Made by a program: the position numbers and the translations under genes
Shown: piece after piece, positions 22,689 through 32,125 of the stretch
Layout of the letters: every line of letters begins with the position of its first letter
How positions within the stretch are numbered: the first letter of the stretch is position 1
Notes under the pieces: model-generated
What the model was told of the DNA's origin: nothing
Databases searched by the model: none
Seen by the model: the letters and a program-made list of their open reading frames with translations, nothing else
NCBI GenBank assembly: GCA_017308215.1
Contig: JAFKFQ010000384.1
Span: 1 to 42,657 of the forward strand
DNA length: 42,657 nt
Direction: 5' to 3'
Origin: a bacterium
GTDB lineage: Bacteria > Planctomycetota > Planctomycetia > Gemmatales > Gemmataceae

Positions 22689-23117
22689 ATGCCCATCTCC
22701 ACCACCTGCCCGTGCGGCCAGACGCTGCGGGTTCCCGAGACCGCTGGTCAATCCGTCCAGTGCCCGGCGTGCGGCGCCACCCACGTCGCGCCGGTATCGG
22801 TCAAGCCCACAGTGGTTGAGGATCTCTCGCCCACCTCGTCGGCAGCGAGGGACGAGCCGGCCACGCACCCGCGCTACCGCGCGTCGCGGTGGCGCGCGGG
22901 CCGCAACCAGAGACAGTGGCAGGCACAGCGGCAGGTATACCTCGGTTGTGGGTCGCTGGCGGTCCTTGTCGGGCTCGGGCTCGTGATCGCCGTCAATACC
23001 ACGGACGTGAGGGGTGAGGCGAAGGTGTTGATCGTCGGCATCTGCCTGGCGATTTTCGGACTGGTCAGCATTCTGCAGGCGCTGAACAGCACCGCGCCTG
23101 ACGACAGCGACATCTAG
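22689..23117 (+). CDS. Zinc-ribbon membrane protein
   Basis: The product has 142 aa. An N-terminal zinc ribbon (Cys7, Cys9 and Cys25-x2-Cys28, ending CGATHV) is followed by a Ser/Thr/Arg-rich linker and two hydrophobic segments (about 85-103 and 112-131). Many small planctomycete proteins share this plan of a 'CPCG' ribbon plus membrane helices; no function is known. It is divergent from ribH with 136 bp between. The 221 bp after it, up to 23338, holds no gene I can support. Confidence 0.65.
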   Translation: MPISTTCPCGQTLRVPETAGQSVQCPACGATHVAPVSVKPTVVEDLSPTSSAARDEPATHPRYRASRWRAGRNQRQWQAQRQVYLGCGSLAVLVGLGLVIAVNTTDVRGEAKVLIVGICLAIFGLVSILQALNSTAPDDSDI

Positions 23118-23338
23118 GAGCGTGTACCCGGGCTCAACCGGTTGCCGAGTACGGGCTGCACCTCTCGTTGAAGCGATTGCCTGAATTCCGGGGTTGTAGG
23201 GGTGGGGAGGAATGTGGCGCCTCTATGGCCTCTCAGGTGAGAGGAAAGTTAGCGGGTTAGAGAGTTTGGCTCTAGCGGGCAGGTCTCGGTCGCGGTAACA
23301 TTTCTCTCAATCCCCTTGACTCTAGCCAGGCACCTCCC

Positions 23339-25210
23339 ATGCGCCCGGCTTCCACTCCGCGCCCCCGGTGCGTCCGACTCGGCGGTGAACTGCTGGAGTC
23401 CCGCGACTGCCCGGCCGTGGTCTTCGAGAACGACTACTCGCAGGACGTGCTCGGGTACTTCACCCCCGCGAGGCGGGCGCTGCTCGAATACGCCGAGCAG
23501 CAACTGATGCCCTACCTCCAGGACAACCTCGCGGCGATCACCCCCGACCCGGCCCGAGGGAACACCTGGTCGATCCAGTTCCAGAACACCGCGACCGGGC
23601 AAAACGTCGTCATCCCCAACCCGACGATCCCGGCCAACGTGATCCGGGTCTACGTCTGGGGAGCCCCGGGGAGCAGCTTCCCGAACCCGGACACCCTGGC
23701 GACGGGCACGTCGGTCGGGTTCAGCGCCCAGGGCTACCAGTCGTGGTACGACACGATCATCGCGCGCGGGCAGGCCGGCCGGCTGGCCGCCCCGGCCACC
23801 GACACGTCGGTGTTCGCCATCCGCATCGACGTGAACACGGACATCCCGCGGTACGAGAGCGTCACCCCGCCCCCCGCCGGGGCGGCCTCGGACTTGATCA
23901 GCACACTCGAGCACGAACTGCTACACGGGCTCGGGTACACCCCCTCGAACCCCGCCGTCTCGCGGTGGATCAACGCGGCCCGCGAGTTCGTCGGCCCGAA
24001 CGTGTTCGCCCTGACCGGCCAGCCGGTCCCGGTGTTGGCCAACGGCCACTGGGTGTCGGGACTGACGATCAACGGGGTGCCCGCGCTGATGGGGCCGTAC
24101 CAGACCAACCGGCGGCTCACCCCGCTCGACGCCGTCGCGCTCTCGGATGTCGGGTGGGAGTCGGGTGTGCCGCACCCGGGCCTCGGGGTGCTGGGGACGA
24201 CGGACGACCCGACCGGGGCCGGGGGCGCCGCGCCCCCGGCGCCGGACGCACTCGCAGCCCGGTACTCCGTCAGTCAGTCCCGTGGCGACGTCGCCGCGAT
24301 CGGCAACCCGAACGGCACGCCCGCGCTCGTCGTCTCCCCGTTCCCCGGCTTCGGCGGCGGCGTCCGGACCGCGGCGGCGGACTTCAACCGCGACGGCATC
24401 CCCGACCTGGTGGCCGGGACCGGACCCGGGGCCGTGGCCCAGGTCCGCATCCTCGACGGGCGGACGCAGGCCGAGCTGTTCGCGATCACCCCGTTCGGCG
24501 ACTTCACCGGCGGCGTCTACGTCGCGGCCGGCGACCTGAACGGCGACCGAGTGAACGACCTGGTGATCAGCCCGGACGAGGGCGGCGGCCCGCGGATCCG
24601 CGTCCTGAGCGGGATGGACAACTTCGCCACGCTGGCAGACTTCCTGGGCATCGCCGACCCGAACTTCCGGGGCGGGTGCCGGGTGGCGGTCGGGGACGTG
24701 AACGGGGATGGGGTGGGCGACCTGATCGTGGCGGCCGGGTTCGGCGGCGGCCCCCGGGTGGCCGGGTACGACGGGCGAACGCTCGGGTCCGGCAGCCCGA
24801 GGTCGGTATTCCCAGACTTCTTCGCGTTCGAGCAGTCCCTGCGGAACGGCGTGTACATCGCGACCGGGGACGTGAACGGCGACGGGATCGCCGACCTGAT
24901 CGCCGGCGGCGGCCCGGGCGGCGCCCCGCGGGTGCTCGCCCTGAACGGGCACGCCCTGCTCGGCGGGCAACAGCAGACGCTCGGCGACTTCTTCGCCGGG
25001 GATACCGGCAGCCGCGGGGGCATCCGGGTGACGGCCCGCGACCTGAACACCGACGGCCGGTCCGACATCATTGTGGGCTCCGGGGACGACGCCGGGACGC
25101 GGCTGACCGCGTACGACTCGAGCCACATGAGCGCCGCCGGCGGCGCCCCGCCGACGCTGCTGTCTCTCGACTTCACCAAGCGGTTCCCGGGCGGGATGTT
25201 CGTCGGCTGA
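23339..25210 (+). CDS. Surface FG-GAP protein with HExxH metallopeptidase-like domain
   Basis: The protein has 623 aa. The N-terminus carries the planctomycete surface motif GGELLESRDCPAV (15-27), with no classical signal peptide. Residues about 30-285 look like a zinc metallopeptidase: HELLHGLGY (192-200) gives H-E-x-x-H, and LTPLDAVALSDVGWE further on matches the 'D-I-G-W' end seen in such families. A third ligand is not obvious. From about 330 on there are five or more FG-GAP/VCBS-type repeats with D-x-(N/D)-x-D-G calcium loops (ADFNRDGIPD, GDLNGDRVND, GDVNGDGVGD, GDVNGDGIAD, RDLNTDGRSD), which build a beta propeller. It is likely exported and calcium-bound. A second FG-GAP gene follows 92 bp later. 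Confidence 0.75.
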   Translation: MRPASTPRPRCVRLGGELLESRDCPAVVFENDYSQDVLGYFTPARRALLEYAEQQLMPYLQDNLAAITPDPARGNTWSIQFQNTATGQNVVIPNPTIPANVIRVYVWGAPGSSFPNPDTLATGTSVGFSAQGYQSWYDTIIARGQAGRLAAPATDTSVFAIRIDVNTDIPRYESVTPPPAGAASDLISTLEHELLHGLGYTPSNPAVSRWINAAREFVGPNVFALTGQPVPVLANGHWVSGLTINGVPALMGPYQTNRRLTPLDAVALSDVGWESGVPHPGLGVLGTTDDPTGAGGAAPPAPDALAARYSVSQSRGDVAAIGNPNGTPALVVSPFPGFGGGVRTAAADFNRDGIPDLVAGTGPGAVAQVRILDGRTQAELFAITPFGDFTGGVYVAAGDLNGDRVNDLVISPDEGGGPRIRVLSGMDNFATLADFLGIADPNFRGGCRVAVGDVNGDGVGDLIVAAGFGGGPRVAGYDGRTLGSGSPRSVFPDFFAFEQSLRNGVYIATGDVNGDGIADLIAGGGPGGAPRVLALNGHALLGGQQQTLGDFFAGDTGSRGGIRVTARDLNTDGRSDIIVGSGDDAGTRLTAYDSSHMSAAGGAPPTLLSLDFTKRFPGGMFVG

Positions 25211-25302
25211 CGCCGGCTACCGGCCCCGGCGTGGACCGTGTGGTCCTTTACGCCCCCGGCCCGCCCGGGGCGGGGCCGACGGCGCGACGCACCGAGAGTT
25301 CC

Positions 25303-26451
25303 ATGTCGAACCACATTCACGTGCCGACCCGCGCCCGCCGCCGATTCGTGCCGGTCGTCCGCCGTGCCGGTCGCCCGCGCCGTCCAATCCGGCTGGAGGT
25401 GTGGCAGCTCGAGGACCGGGTCGTGCCGGCGACGGTGGGGTTCGTCCAGGTGCCGGGCGGGGCGCCGATCCCGATCCCGGCGGAGGCACTGTCGATCCCG
25501 GCTGGCGCGATGGGCCTGCCGTTCATCGCCCTCGCGTCGGGGGGCGACGCGCCGCCGGTCGTGCGATTCAACGACCCGCTGACCGGCGAGCGGAAGTTCC
25601 CGTTCATCCCATTCGACCCGGACTTCCTGGGCGGGGTGCGGCCGGCCGTCGCCGACGTGACCGGGGACGGCGTGCCCGACTTTGTCGTCGGGGCCGGGCC
25701 GGGCGGCGCGTCGCACGTCCGGCTGTTCGACGGCGCCAGTGGCGGCCAGTCCGACGGCCCGCTCGGCAGCTTCGTGGTGTTCGAGGCGGGGTTCACCGGT
25801 GGGGTCAAAGTGGCCGCGGGGGACGTGAACCGGGACGGGTTCGCCGACGTGATCGTGGCGGCGGGGACCGGGGGCGGGCCGCGCGTACGGGTGCTCAGCG
25901 GGGCGGACAGGGGCGTACTGGCCGACTTCTTCGCCGCGGACGAGAGGCTGCGGACCGGCCTGACGGTGGCGGCCGCGGAGGTGAACCGGGACGGGGCGGC
26001 CGACATCATCACCGCGCTGGGGGCCGGCGAGGCGGCGGAGGTGACGGTGTTCAGCGGCCTGGACCGGTCGCGGCTGACGAGCTTCCCGGCATTCGAGCCG
26101 GACTTCACCCTCGGGGTGAGCCTAGCGGCCGCAGACGTGAACCGGGACGGGGCGGCCGACATCCTGGTCGGGTCGGGCCGCGGCGGCGAGCCGCGGGTCC
26201 GGGTGTTCGACGGCCGGACCGGCGAGGTCGTGCAGGACTTTATTGCCTACGAGGCGTCGTTCCGCGGTGGGGTGAACGTGACGGGTACGGACGTGGACGG
26301 GGACGGTCAGCCGGAGATCGTTACCGGGGCCGGGCCGGGCGGCGGGTCGCGGGTCCGGGTGTTCGACGCGGCGACTCTTGCCGAGTTGAGCTCGTTCGCC
26401 GCATACTCCCCGCCGTTCGACAGAACCGGCGTGGTCGTCGTGGGGCGCTGA
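25303..26451 (+). CDS. Surface FG-GAP repeat protein
   Basis: This 382-aa protein starts at the ATG at 25303 (MSNHIHVPTRARRR). An Arg-rich head leads to LEVWQLEDRVVPATV (residues about 28-42), the planctomycete N-terminal motif. From about 105 to the end there are five FG-GAP-like repeats with calcium loops (ADVTGDGVPD, GDVNRDGFAD, AEVNRDGAAD, ADVNRDGAAD, TDVDGDGQPE), each followed by a G-A-G-x-GG-x-RVRVF strand pair. It probably is a calcium-stabilised propeller at the cell surface. The open frame extends much further upstream, but that part is a shadow of the preceding gene. It is a paralogue of that gene without the peptidase part, and converges on the VOC gene with 4 bp between stops. Confidence 0.75.
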   Translation: MSNHIHVPTRARRRFVPVVRRAGRPRRPIRLEVWQLEDRVVPATVGFVQVPGGAPIPIPAEALSIPAGAMGLPFIALASGGDAPPVVRFNDPLTGERKFPFIPFDPDFLGGVRPAVADVTGDGVPDFVVGAGPGGASHVRLFDGASGGQSDGPLGSFVVFEAGFTGGVKVAAGDVNRDGFADVIVAAGTGGGPRVRVLSGADRGVLADFFAADERLRTGLTVAAAEVNRDGAADIITALGAGEAAEVTVFSGLDRSRLTSFPAFEPDFTLGVSLAAADVNRDGAADILVGSGRGGEPRVRVFDGRTGEVVQDFIAYEASFRGGVNVTGTDVDGDGQPEIVTGAGPGGGSRVRVFDAATLAELSSFAAYSPPFDRTGVVVVGR

Positions 26452-26455
26452 TTCG

Positions 26456-26827
26456 CTACGCCGGCTGCGTGAAGCAGTAGCAGTACCCGTTCTCGTTCTC
26501 CCGCAGGAAGAACACGCGGTACTTCTTCCCGCCCCATTCCTGGACGTCGATCCCGCCCAGGTCGAGCCCGCGGCCGTCCAACTCGGCCCGCATCGCGTCA
26601 AGGTCCGTGACGGCGATGGCAAAGGAGCCCGCTTCCCCGGGCTTGTGGTCCGGTCGGCGGACCAACCCGATCTGGGCGTCGTCGCGCTTCAAGACGGCGG
26701 TCTGGTCGTCGCCCGACACTACGGTGAAGCCGAGCACGGTCCGGTAGAACTCGACGGCCGGGCCGATCTCCTTGACCGGCAGGGCCATCAGATCTTCGCC
26801 GGAGATGGGGTAGGCACCCTTGAACAT
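26456..26827 (-). CDS. VOC (glyoxalase/bleomycin resistance) family protein
   Basis: This 123-aa protein is of the vicinal oxygen chelate fold. It has PVKEIGPAVEFYRTVLGFTVV near the start and AIAVTDLDAMRAELDGRGLDLG in the second half, the two beta-alpha-beta-beta-beta halves, and ends with FFLRENENGYCYCF. Members bind a metal and act as isomerases, dioxygenases or resistance proteins. The metal ligands cannot all be set. The ATG at 26827 follows CGGAGG by 7 bases, so the open frame further upstream is not used. No pathway context is visible. Confidence 0.8.
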   Translation of the reverse strand: MFKGAYPISGEDLMALPVKEIGPAVEFYRTVLGFTVVSGDDQTAVLKRDDAQIGLVRRPDHKPGEAGSFAIAVTDLDAMRAELDGRGLDLGGIDVQEWGGKKYRVFFLRENENGYCYCFTQPA

Positions 26828-26982
26828 GGGCGGACCTCCGTTTGTGGGAGGAGCATACCCGAGTCCGGGGCGGGCGCCGAGGTCAGAGGGTTGCCACGCG
26901 GATCGGCTCCACATGGTAGCGGGCAGGCAGGGCGCCCTGCTGACCTTCCGCTCCCGCCGTGATCCCGGCACAATAACCGGGA

Positions 26983-28212
26983 ATGAGGATTCTCCACACC
27001 GCCGACTGGCACCTCGGCGACCGCCTCGGCCGCATCGACCGCACCGACGACCTCCGCCGGGCGGTGGAGCGCGTCGCCGACTACTGCAAGTCCGAATCCG
27101 TCGACGTGCTCCTCGTCGCCGGCGACCTGTTCAGCGAGCTCGCCCGGCCGGACGCGCTGCGCGAGACCATCCGCCACTGGCAGGACGTGTTCCGCGGGTT
27201 CCTTGAGGGCGGCGGCACGGTCCTCACACTCACCGGTAACCACGACAACGAGAACTTCTGCCAGACGCTCGTTCACGCGATGACGCTCGCCGCGCCGAGT
27301 GTCGGCAAGCCCGGCGACTTGATCCCGCCCGGCCGCCTCTACCTCGCCGCCGACCCGACGTTCGTGAAGCTCCAGGACAAAGAGCACGGCCACGACGTCC
27401 AGTTCGTGCTGATGCCGTACCCGACGCCGAACAGGCTGCTGAAGGGCGACGCGGGACAGAAGTACGCCAGCCCGGACGAGAAGAACCGCCTGCTGACGGC
27501 GGCGTGGTCGGACGCGCTGCGGGAGCTCCGCGCCCACCCAAAGTACGACCCGGCGGCGCCGAGCGTGCTGTCGGCGCACGTCCACATGTTCGGCTCGCAG
27601 ATCGGTCCGTCGCTGTTCCGCCTCAGCGAGGAGGAGGACGTGGTGGTCAACGGCGACGACCTCGCCGCGCAGTTCGACTACGTCGCGCTCGGCCACATCC
27701 ACAAGCCGCAGGCGCTGGCGGCGAGCCACGTCCGCTACAGCGGCAGCATCGAGAAGATGGACCTCGGCGAGCAGGCCGACCAGAAGGGCGTGGTGCTCGT
27801 CGAACTCGGCCCGGAGGGTCGGAAGGATGAGCCGGTGGTGCTGCCGCTGCCGTCCACGCCGGTGTACGAGATGACCGTCCACAACCCGGGACTCGACATC
27901 CCGCAGCTGCGCGCCGAGTTCACCGACGCGAAGAACGACCTCGTGAACTTGCACATCCACTACACCGCAGGGGTGGACGTGCTGGAGGACGTGCTCGCCG
28001 ACCTCGACGCCATCTTCCCGCGCTGGTACGCCCGCGACTGGACGGAGGCGGGCGCCCTCGGCCCGTCGCTGACGCCTCACGACGCTGGGCCGGCGCGCGG
28101 CTTCGGAGAGACGGTGCGTGACTACCTGGCCCAGGAGCTGACGAACCACGCCGAGTCCGAGCGCGAGGCGGTCTTGGCCCTGGCTGACGAGCTACTGAAG
28201 GAGTTCGAGTGA
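26983..28212 (+). CDS. sbcD: SbcD / Mre11-like nuclease subunit
   Basis: This is the exonuclease/endonuclease partner of SbcC, processing hairpins and DNA ends. The 409-aa protein carries the five metallophosphatase motifs: D8-x-H10 (TADWHLGD), GDLF with D48, GNHD (85-88), SAHVHMFG (H199, H201) and GHIH (237-240). The C-terminal cap is acidic and helical. The length suits the SbcD family. The ATG lies in the conserved MRILHTADWH start. sbcC follows 344 bp later, with a repeat element inserted between, so the usual overlapping operon is broken. Confidence 0.93.
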   Translation: MRILHTADWHLGDRLGRIDRTDDLRRAVERVADYCKSESVDVLLVAGDLFSELARPDALRETIRHWQDVFRGFLEGGGTVLTLTGNHDNENFCQTLVHAMTLAAPSVGKPGDLIPPGRLYLAADPTFVKLQDKEHGHDVQFVLMPYPTPNRLLKGDAGQKYASPDEKNRLLTAAWSDALRELRAHPKYDPAAPSVLSAHVHMFGSQIGPSLFRLSEEEDVVVNGDDLAAQFDYVALGHIHKPQALAASHVRYSGSIEKMDLGEQADQKGVVLVELGPEGRKDEPVVLPLPSTPVYEMTVHNPGLDIPQLRAEFTDAKNDLVNLHIHYTAGVDVLEDVLADLDAIFPRWYARDWTEAGALGPSLTPHDAGPARGFGETVRDYLAQELTNHAESEREAVLALADELLKEFE

Positions 28213-28215
28213 CGA

Positions 28216-28358
28216 CGGGCGAACGGCCGGCGTACGCCGGCTGGTGGTTGCGCGGGTCACCGAATGCGACCGACCTGTCCGCCGGCTCGTGGTGTCGTGG
28301 ATGCCCCGTGGAGGCACGAGTACCAACGACCAGCCGGCTCATGCCGGCCGTTCGCCCG
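28216..28358. repeat. Inverted-end repeat element, copy B
   Basis: This 143-bp element has the same ends as copy A at 21931 (CGGGCGAACGGCCGGC and complement) and lies in the opposite orientation. Internal similarity includes GGAGGCACGAGTACCAACGA, the complement of the copy A segment. It begins 3 bp after the sbcD stop. The centre differs from copy A by substitutions and by being 18 bp shorter overall. The rest of the 344-bp gap (28359-28556) holds nothing I recognise. Confidence 0.7.
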
Positions 28359-28556
28359 GACCAGACGAGATGATCCACGAAACTTGAAATGGCCACAACA
28401 CGGCGCGAGGAGACACCGCAACTCGTTCGACACGACTCTTTATGACCATCCGGGTCGTTATTTGCTTGATTTCTAGGGCGGCGTGGTTGTGGAAAACTTC
28501 GTGCCTTAGCCTGTGGCTACCAAGGCCGTTTTGCCGGTTCCCGTTTCGAGTGCGTG

Positions 28557-31500
28557 ATGATCCCGCAGCGCGTAAAACTGTCCGGCTTCCTGTCGTACAA
28601 GGACGAGCAGGAGGTGCGGTTCGCCGAGTCGCCCCTGTGGATGCTCTCGGGCACCAACGGGAGCGGCAAGTCGAGCGTGTTCGACGCCGTCACGTTCGCC
28701 CTGTTCGGCGCCCACCGCGGCGGCACGCAGGGGGCCACCGAGCTCATCAACAAGGAGTCGAACACGCTCAGCGTCGAGTTCGACTTCACCGTCGAGAAGC
28801 ACCTGTACCGGATTAAGCGCACCGTCCGCCGCCGCACCAGCGGCGTCGCCGGCACACAGCAGGTCTACCGCGCCGTTTCCTCCACTGCCGTGACCAAGGG
28901 AGGCCCGGGGACGGTCATTCCCGGGGCCGCGGTCGAGTGGGAGCCCGTCGCAGATACCCAACTCAAAGCCAAGTTCGACGCCTGGGTGCGCGACACCATC
29001 GGCCTCGACTACGAGACGTTCACGTCGTCGGTGCTGCTGCTGCAAGGGAAGTCCGAGAAGCTGCTGGATTCGACACCGGCGGGGCGAGCCAGCGTGCTGG
29101 CGCGGATCGTCGATCTGGAGCGATACCAGAAGCTCCACGCCCGCGCCAACGAGCAGCGCCTGGAGCTGAAGGCCCGGCTCGAATCGCTCGGCACGCAGCT
29201 CCAGGGCATCCGCGAGGTGACGGACGACGAGCTCGGTACGGCGCGGGACCGGATCGCGCTCGCCGAGGAGGTCCGTACCGGTACGCAGGAGCGCATCGAC
29301 GCCCTCGCCGCGCTCGAACTCCAGGCGCGCAACTGGGCCGACAAGACGAAGACGCTCGCCGCCGCGCGCGCCAAGCTGGAGCAGTCCGAGACGCTACTCG
29401 GCACCGCCGTCGCTGTCGAGAAAAGCTACCACCGCCTCCGCGAACTGCGCGACGTGCTCCCGGCGGTCGGCGTGATCGTCACCGAGCGCGGCCGCGTCGG
29501 CGAGTCGGAGCGGAAGAGCCAGCGGTTGACTGATCAGCGCGAGGAGCGCGCCGACGAGCGCCGCAAGATCGAGCACGCCCTCGACCAGACCCGCAAGAAG
29601 CTCGTATCGCTCAAGAAGACGCTCGCCGAGGACGAGGCGAAGCAGACGACCCTGAACGCCCGCCTCCGCGATCTCGCCGGTGTGCTGGAGAAGGTCCGCC
29701 AGACCGAGGACGCCGACGCCGAGGCATCGCGCCTCGCCGACGAACTCAAGCGCTACCCCGCCGACCCCGACGCCGCCGTCCACACGGTGCAGGAAACGGT
29801 CGATGCGCTCGCCGCGGTGAATCAGGTCGTGCCGCTCCTCACGCGCCTGCTGTCGGAGCGCACCGAACTCATCCAGGCGACGCACCGCGAGGCGTCGGCG
29901 CGGCAGGACGAGACGCGCCTCAAGGCCGACGGCCTCAAGGCCCGCACCGAATTCGACGCGCTCACGGCCGAGTTGGCGAAAGTCCGCACCTCGCGCGAAC
30001 GATTGGATCAGGCCGCTGCCGAGGCACGGGCGCTGGCGCAGCAGGCGCGGGCACTGGCCAACGAGTTCCAGACGCTCACCGGCGCGAAGACGTGCCGGGC
30101 GTGCGGCCAGGAACTCACGCCGGCGCACTTCGACGCCGAGCGCAAGAAACGCGACCTTGATGCCAAGGTCGCCGAGCGCAAGGCCGCCGACACCGCGACC
30201 GCGGCGGCCGAGGCGCGCAAGAAGGAAGACGCACTGGTGAAGCAGGAGGCCGATTCCCGCACCCGCGTCGAAGACCTGCGCGACAAGTACAAGACGGCGG
30301 CGGGCGACGCGAAGCAGGCGGCCGCGGAGGCGGTGCGGCTGCGCGAGTCGTGCAACAACACGTACTACCCGCTGCCGTCGGAGTACAAGCAGAAGATCGG
30401 CCCGTCGCAGCCGACCGACTGGACCGCGGTGACGTACCCCGACCGGCACGCGGTCACGGCGCTGGAGCAGGAAGGGAAGGGGATCGACGCCGCGAAGCGC
30501 CAGCTCCGCGCGGCGCAGGACGCGGCGAACGCGGCTCGCACGGTCCGCGCCAAACTCGACTCGGCGCGCGACCGCCTCACCGCGCTCCGCTCCGCGCTGC
30601 CGGCCGGCGACCCGTCAGCGCTGCGGCAGGAGTACACGGCTCGGCAGACGGAGGAGAAGTCGGTCACGAGCCAGCTCAAGGCGACGAAGGCCGAGATCAT
30701 CACCACCGAGGCCGACGCCGACCGCTTCGCCCGCCAGCTCGCCGCCGCCGACAACGACCTGACGGCGCTCACCGGACAGCTCCAGACCGAGGAGGTCGTC
30801 CGCCGGACCAGTTCCGAGGCGATCGACCGGGCGCTGAAGCAGCTCCCGCCGGCGTGGCAGAAGCCGGCGGCGGACGCCGGCATGGCCGAGCGGACCAGGT
30901 GGAAGGACGAGTTCGACGCGCTCACTTCCGCCGACACCGAGAACCAGTTCACGCGCCTCCAGGCGGCGCGCGGCGGGCTCGACTCGCTCCGCGCCGAGAT
31001 CACCACGCTGGAGCAGGAGGCGAACGCCTTCCCCGAGCCGGCGCGGCGCAACCCCGACGACGTGAAGCGCGAGGTCGCCGCCGCCCGCACCGCCGCCGAC
31101 GGCGCCGCCCGCGACCTGCTCACCGCGCAGCGCGACCTCGCCGGGCTCGACGACCTGCGCCGCCGCCGCGGCGAGCTCGCCGACGAGCACCGGGCCGCCG
31201 ACGCCGCCCACGCCCGCACCAAGACGCTCGCCGAACTGCTCGGCCGCGACCGCCTCCAGCGGCACCTCGTCCGCAAGGCCGAGCGGCAGATCGTCGACTA
31301 CGCCAACGCCGTCCTCGACCGGCTCAGCGGCGGGCAACTATTCCTCAAACTGGTCGGCACCGAGGACGGCGCCGGGGCGGATAAGGCGCTCGACCTGGAG
31401 TGCTCGAACCGGGTGACGGGCGGGGCGCCGATCAACGTGGCGTTCCTGAGCGGGAGCCAGCGGTTCCGCGTCGCGGTGGCGCTCGCTCTTGGGATCGGCC

Positions 31501-31733
31501 AGTACGCGGGGAAGCAGCACCGGCCGATCGAGAGTGTCATCATAGACGAGGGCTTTGGCTGCCTCGACCGCGCCGGGCGGCAGGTGATGATCCAGGAACT
31601 GCAAAACCTCCGCGGGCACCTGCACTGCATCCTGCTCGTCAGCCACCAGGAGGAGTTCGCGGACGCCTTCCCCGACGGCTACCGCTTCGAGTTGCAGGAC
31701 GGGGCGACGCGGGTGACACGACTGGCTCGATAG
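28557..31733 (+). CDS. sbcC: SbcC / Rad50-like ATPase
   Basis: This 1058-aa SMC-type ATPase works with SbcD. Visible parts: Walker A GTNGSGKS at 32-39, long coiled coils on both sides of a zinc hook CRAC (Cys513, Cys516), signature LSGSQRFRVAVALALG from 964, and Walker B VIIDEGFG with Asp997 and Glu998. These are in the order expected for a hinge-folded Rad50. I start at the ATG at 28557 (MIPQRVKLSGFLSYKDE) rather than the GTG three bases before. The signature Gln (SGSQ in place of SGGE/Q) is a common variant. ATP binding would gate DNA access to SbcD. Confidence 0.93.
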   Translation: MIPQRVKLSGFLSYKDEQEVRFAESPLWMLSGTNGSGKSSVFDAVTFALFGAHRGGTQGATELINKESNTLSVEFDFTVEKHLYRIKRTVRRRTSGVAGTQQVYRAVSSTAVTKGGPGTVIPGAAVEWEPVADTQLKAKFDAWVRDTIGLDYETFTSSVLLLQGKSEKLLDSTPAGRASVLARIVDLERYQKLHARANEQRLELKARLESLGTQLQGIREVTDDELGTARDRIALAEEVRTGTQERIDALAALELQARNWADKTKTLAAARAKLEQSETLLGTAVAVEKSYHRLRELRDVLPAVGVIVTERGRVGESERKSQRLTDQREERADERRKIEHALDQTRKKLVSLKKTLAEDEAKQTTLNARLRDLAGVLEKVRQTEDADAEASRLADELKRYPADPDAAVHTVQETVDALAAVNQVVPLLTRLLSERTELIQATHREASARQDETRLKADGLKARTEFDALTAELAKVRTSRERLDQAAAEARALAQQARALANEFQTLTGAKTCRACGQELTPAHFDAERKKRDLDAKVAERKAADTATAAAEARKKEDALVKQEADSRTRVEDLRDKYKTAAGDAKQAAAEAVRLRESCNNTYYPLPSEYKQKIGPSQPTDWTAVTYPDRHAVTALEQEGKGIDAAKRQLRAAQDAANAARTVRAKLDSARDRLTALRSALPAGDPSALRQEYTARQTEEKSVTSQLKATKAEIITTEADADRFARQLAAADNDLTALTGQLQTEEVVRRTSSEAIDRALKQLPPAWQKPAADAGMAERTRWKDEFDALTSADTENQFTRLQAARGGLDSLRAEITTLEQEANAFPEPARRNPDDVKREVAAARTAADGAARDLLTAQRDLAGLDDLRRRRGELADEHRAADAAHARTKTLAELLGRDRLQRHLVRKAERQIVDYANAVLDRLSGGQLFLKLVGTEDGAGADKALDLECSNRVTGGAPINVAFLSGSQRFRVAVALALGIGQYAGKQHRPIESVIIDEGFGCLDRAGRQVMIQELQNLRGHLHCILLVSHQEEFADAFPDGYRFELQDGATRVTRLAR

Positions 31734-32125
31734 GGGGGGCGGTGGCCGCGTCCGGGCGATTCCATGCACCGATCGCGGGCGTGATTCGCTGTCCGGTACG
31801 CGGCGTTTCCGTGCATCGAGTGCGACGTGGTTACGCAGGCTTCTCGAATTATTCACATTTTTTTGGGGCCGTTTTCTGACTGCCGATTCTGCTTAAGTTG
31901 CTGTTGCAATTACATTTGTGGCAATGTGGCGACTTTGCCCGGAACGAGGCATTCCACTTGCCTACTTGCAATTGACTCGCTCAACCGGGTAAATTCGCTC
32001 TTGATTCGTTGGCAACCACCTCCCTGGTAGGACTCGCATCGTCCAGGGAAGTTCGCCTAATGGTTGCTCCCGGTCGACCCAGTCACGTTTCTCGTCTGCG
32101 ACATCTCACCCTCGGAGTGCCCCCT
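31734..32125. other. Intergenic, AT-rich leader of DUF1559 gene
   Basis: This 392-bp stretch is clearly less GC-rich than the genes around it, with a T7 run at about 31858 and several ATT-rich patches. It probably carries the promoter of the following DUF1559 gene; I cannot fix a -35/-10 pair. No coding frame is convincing. Confidence 0.4.
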
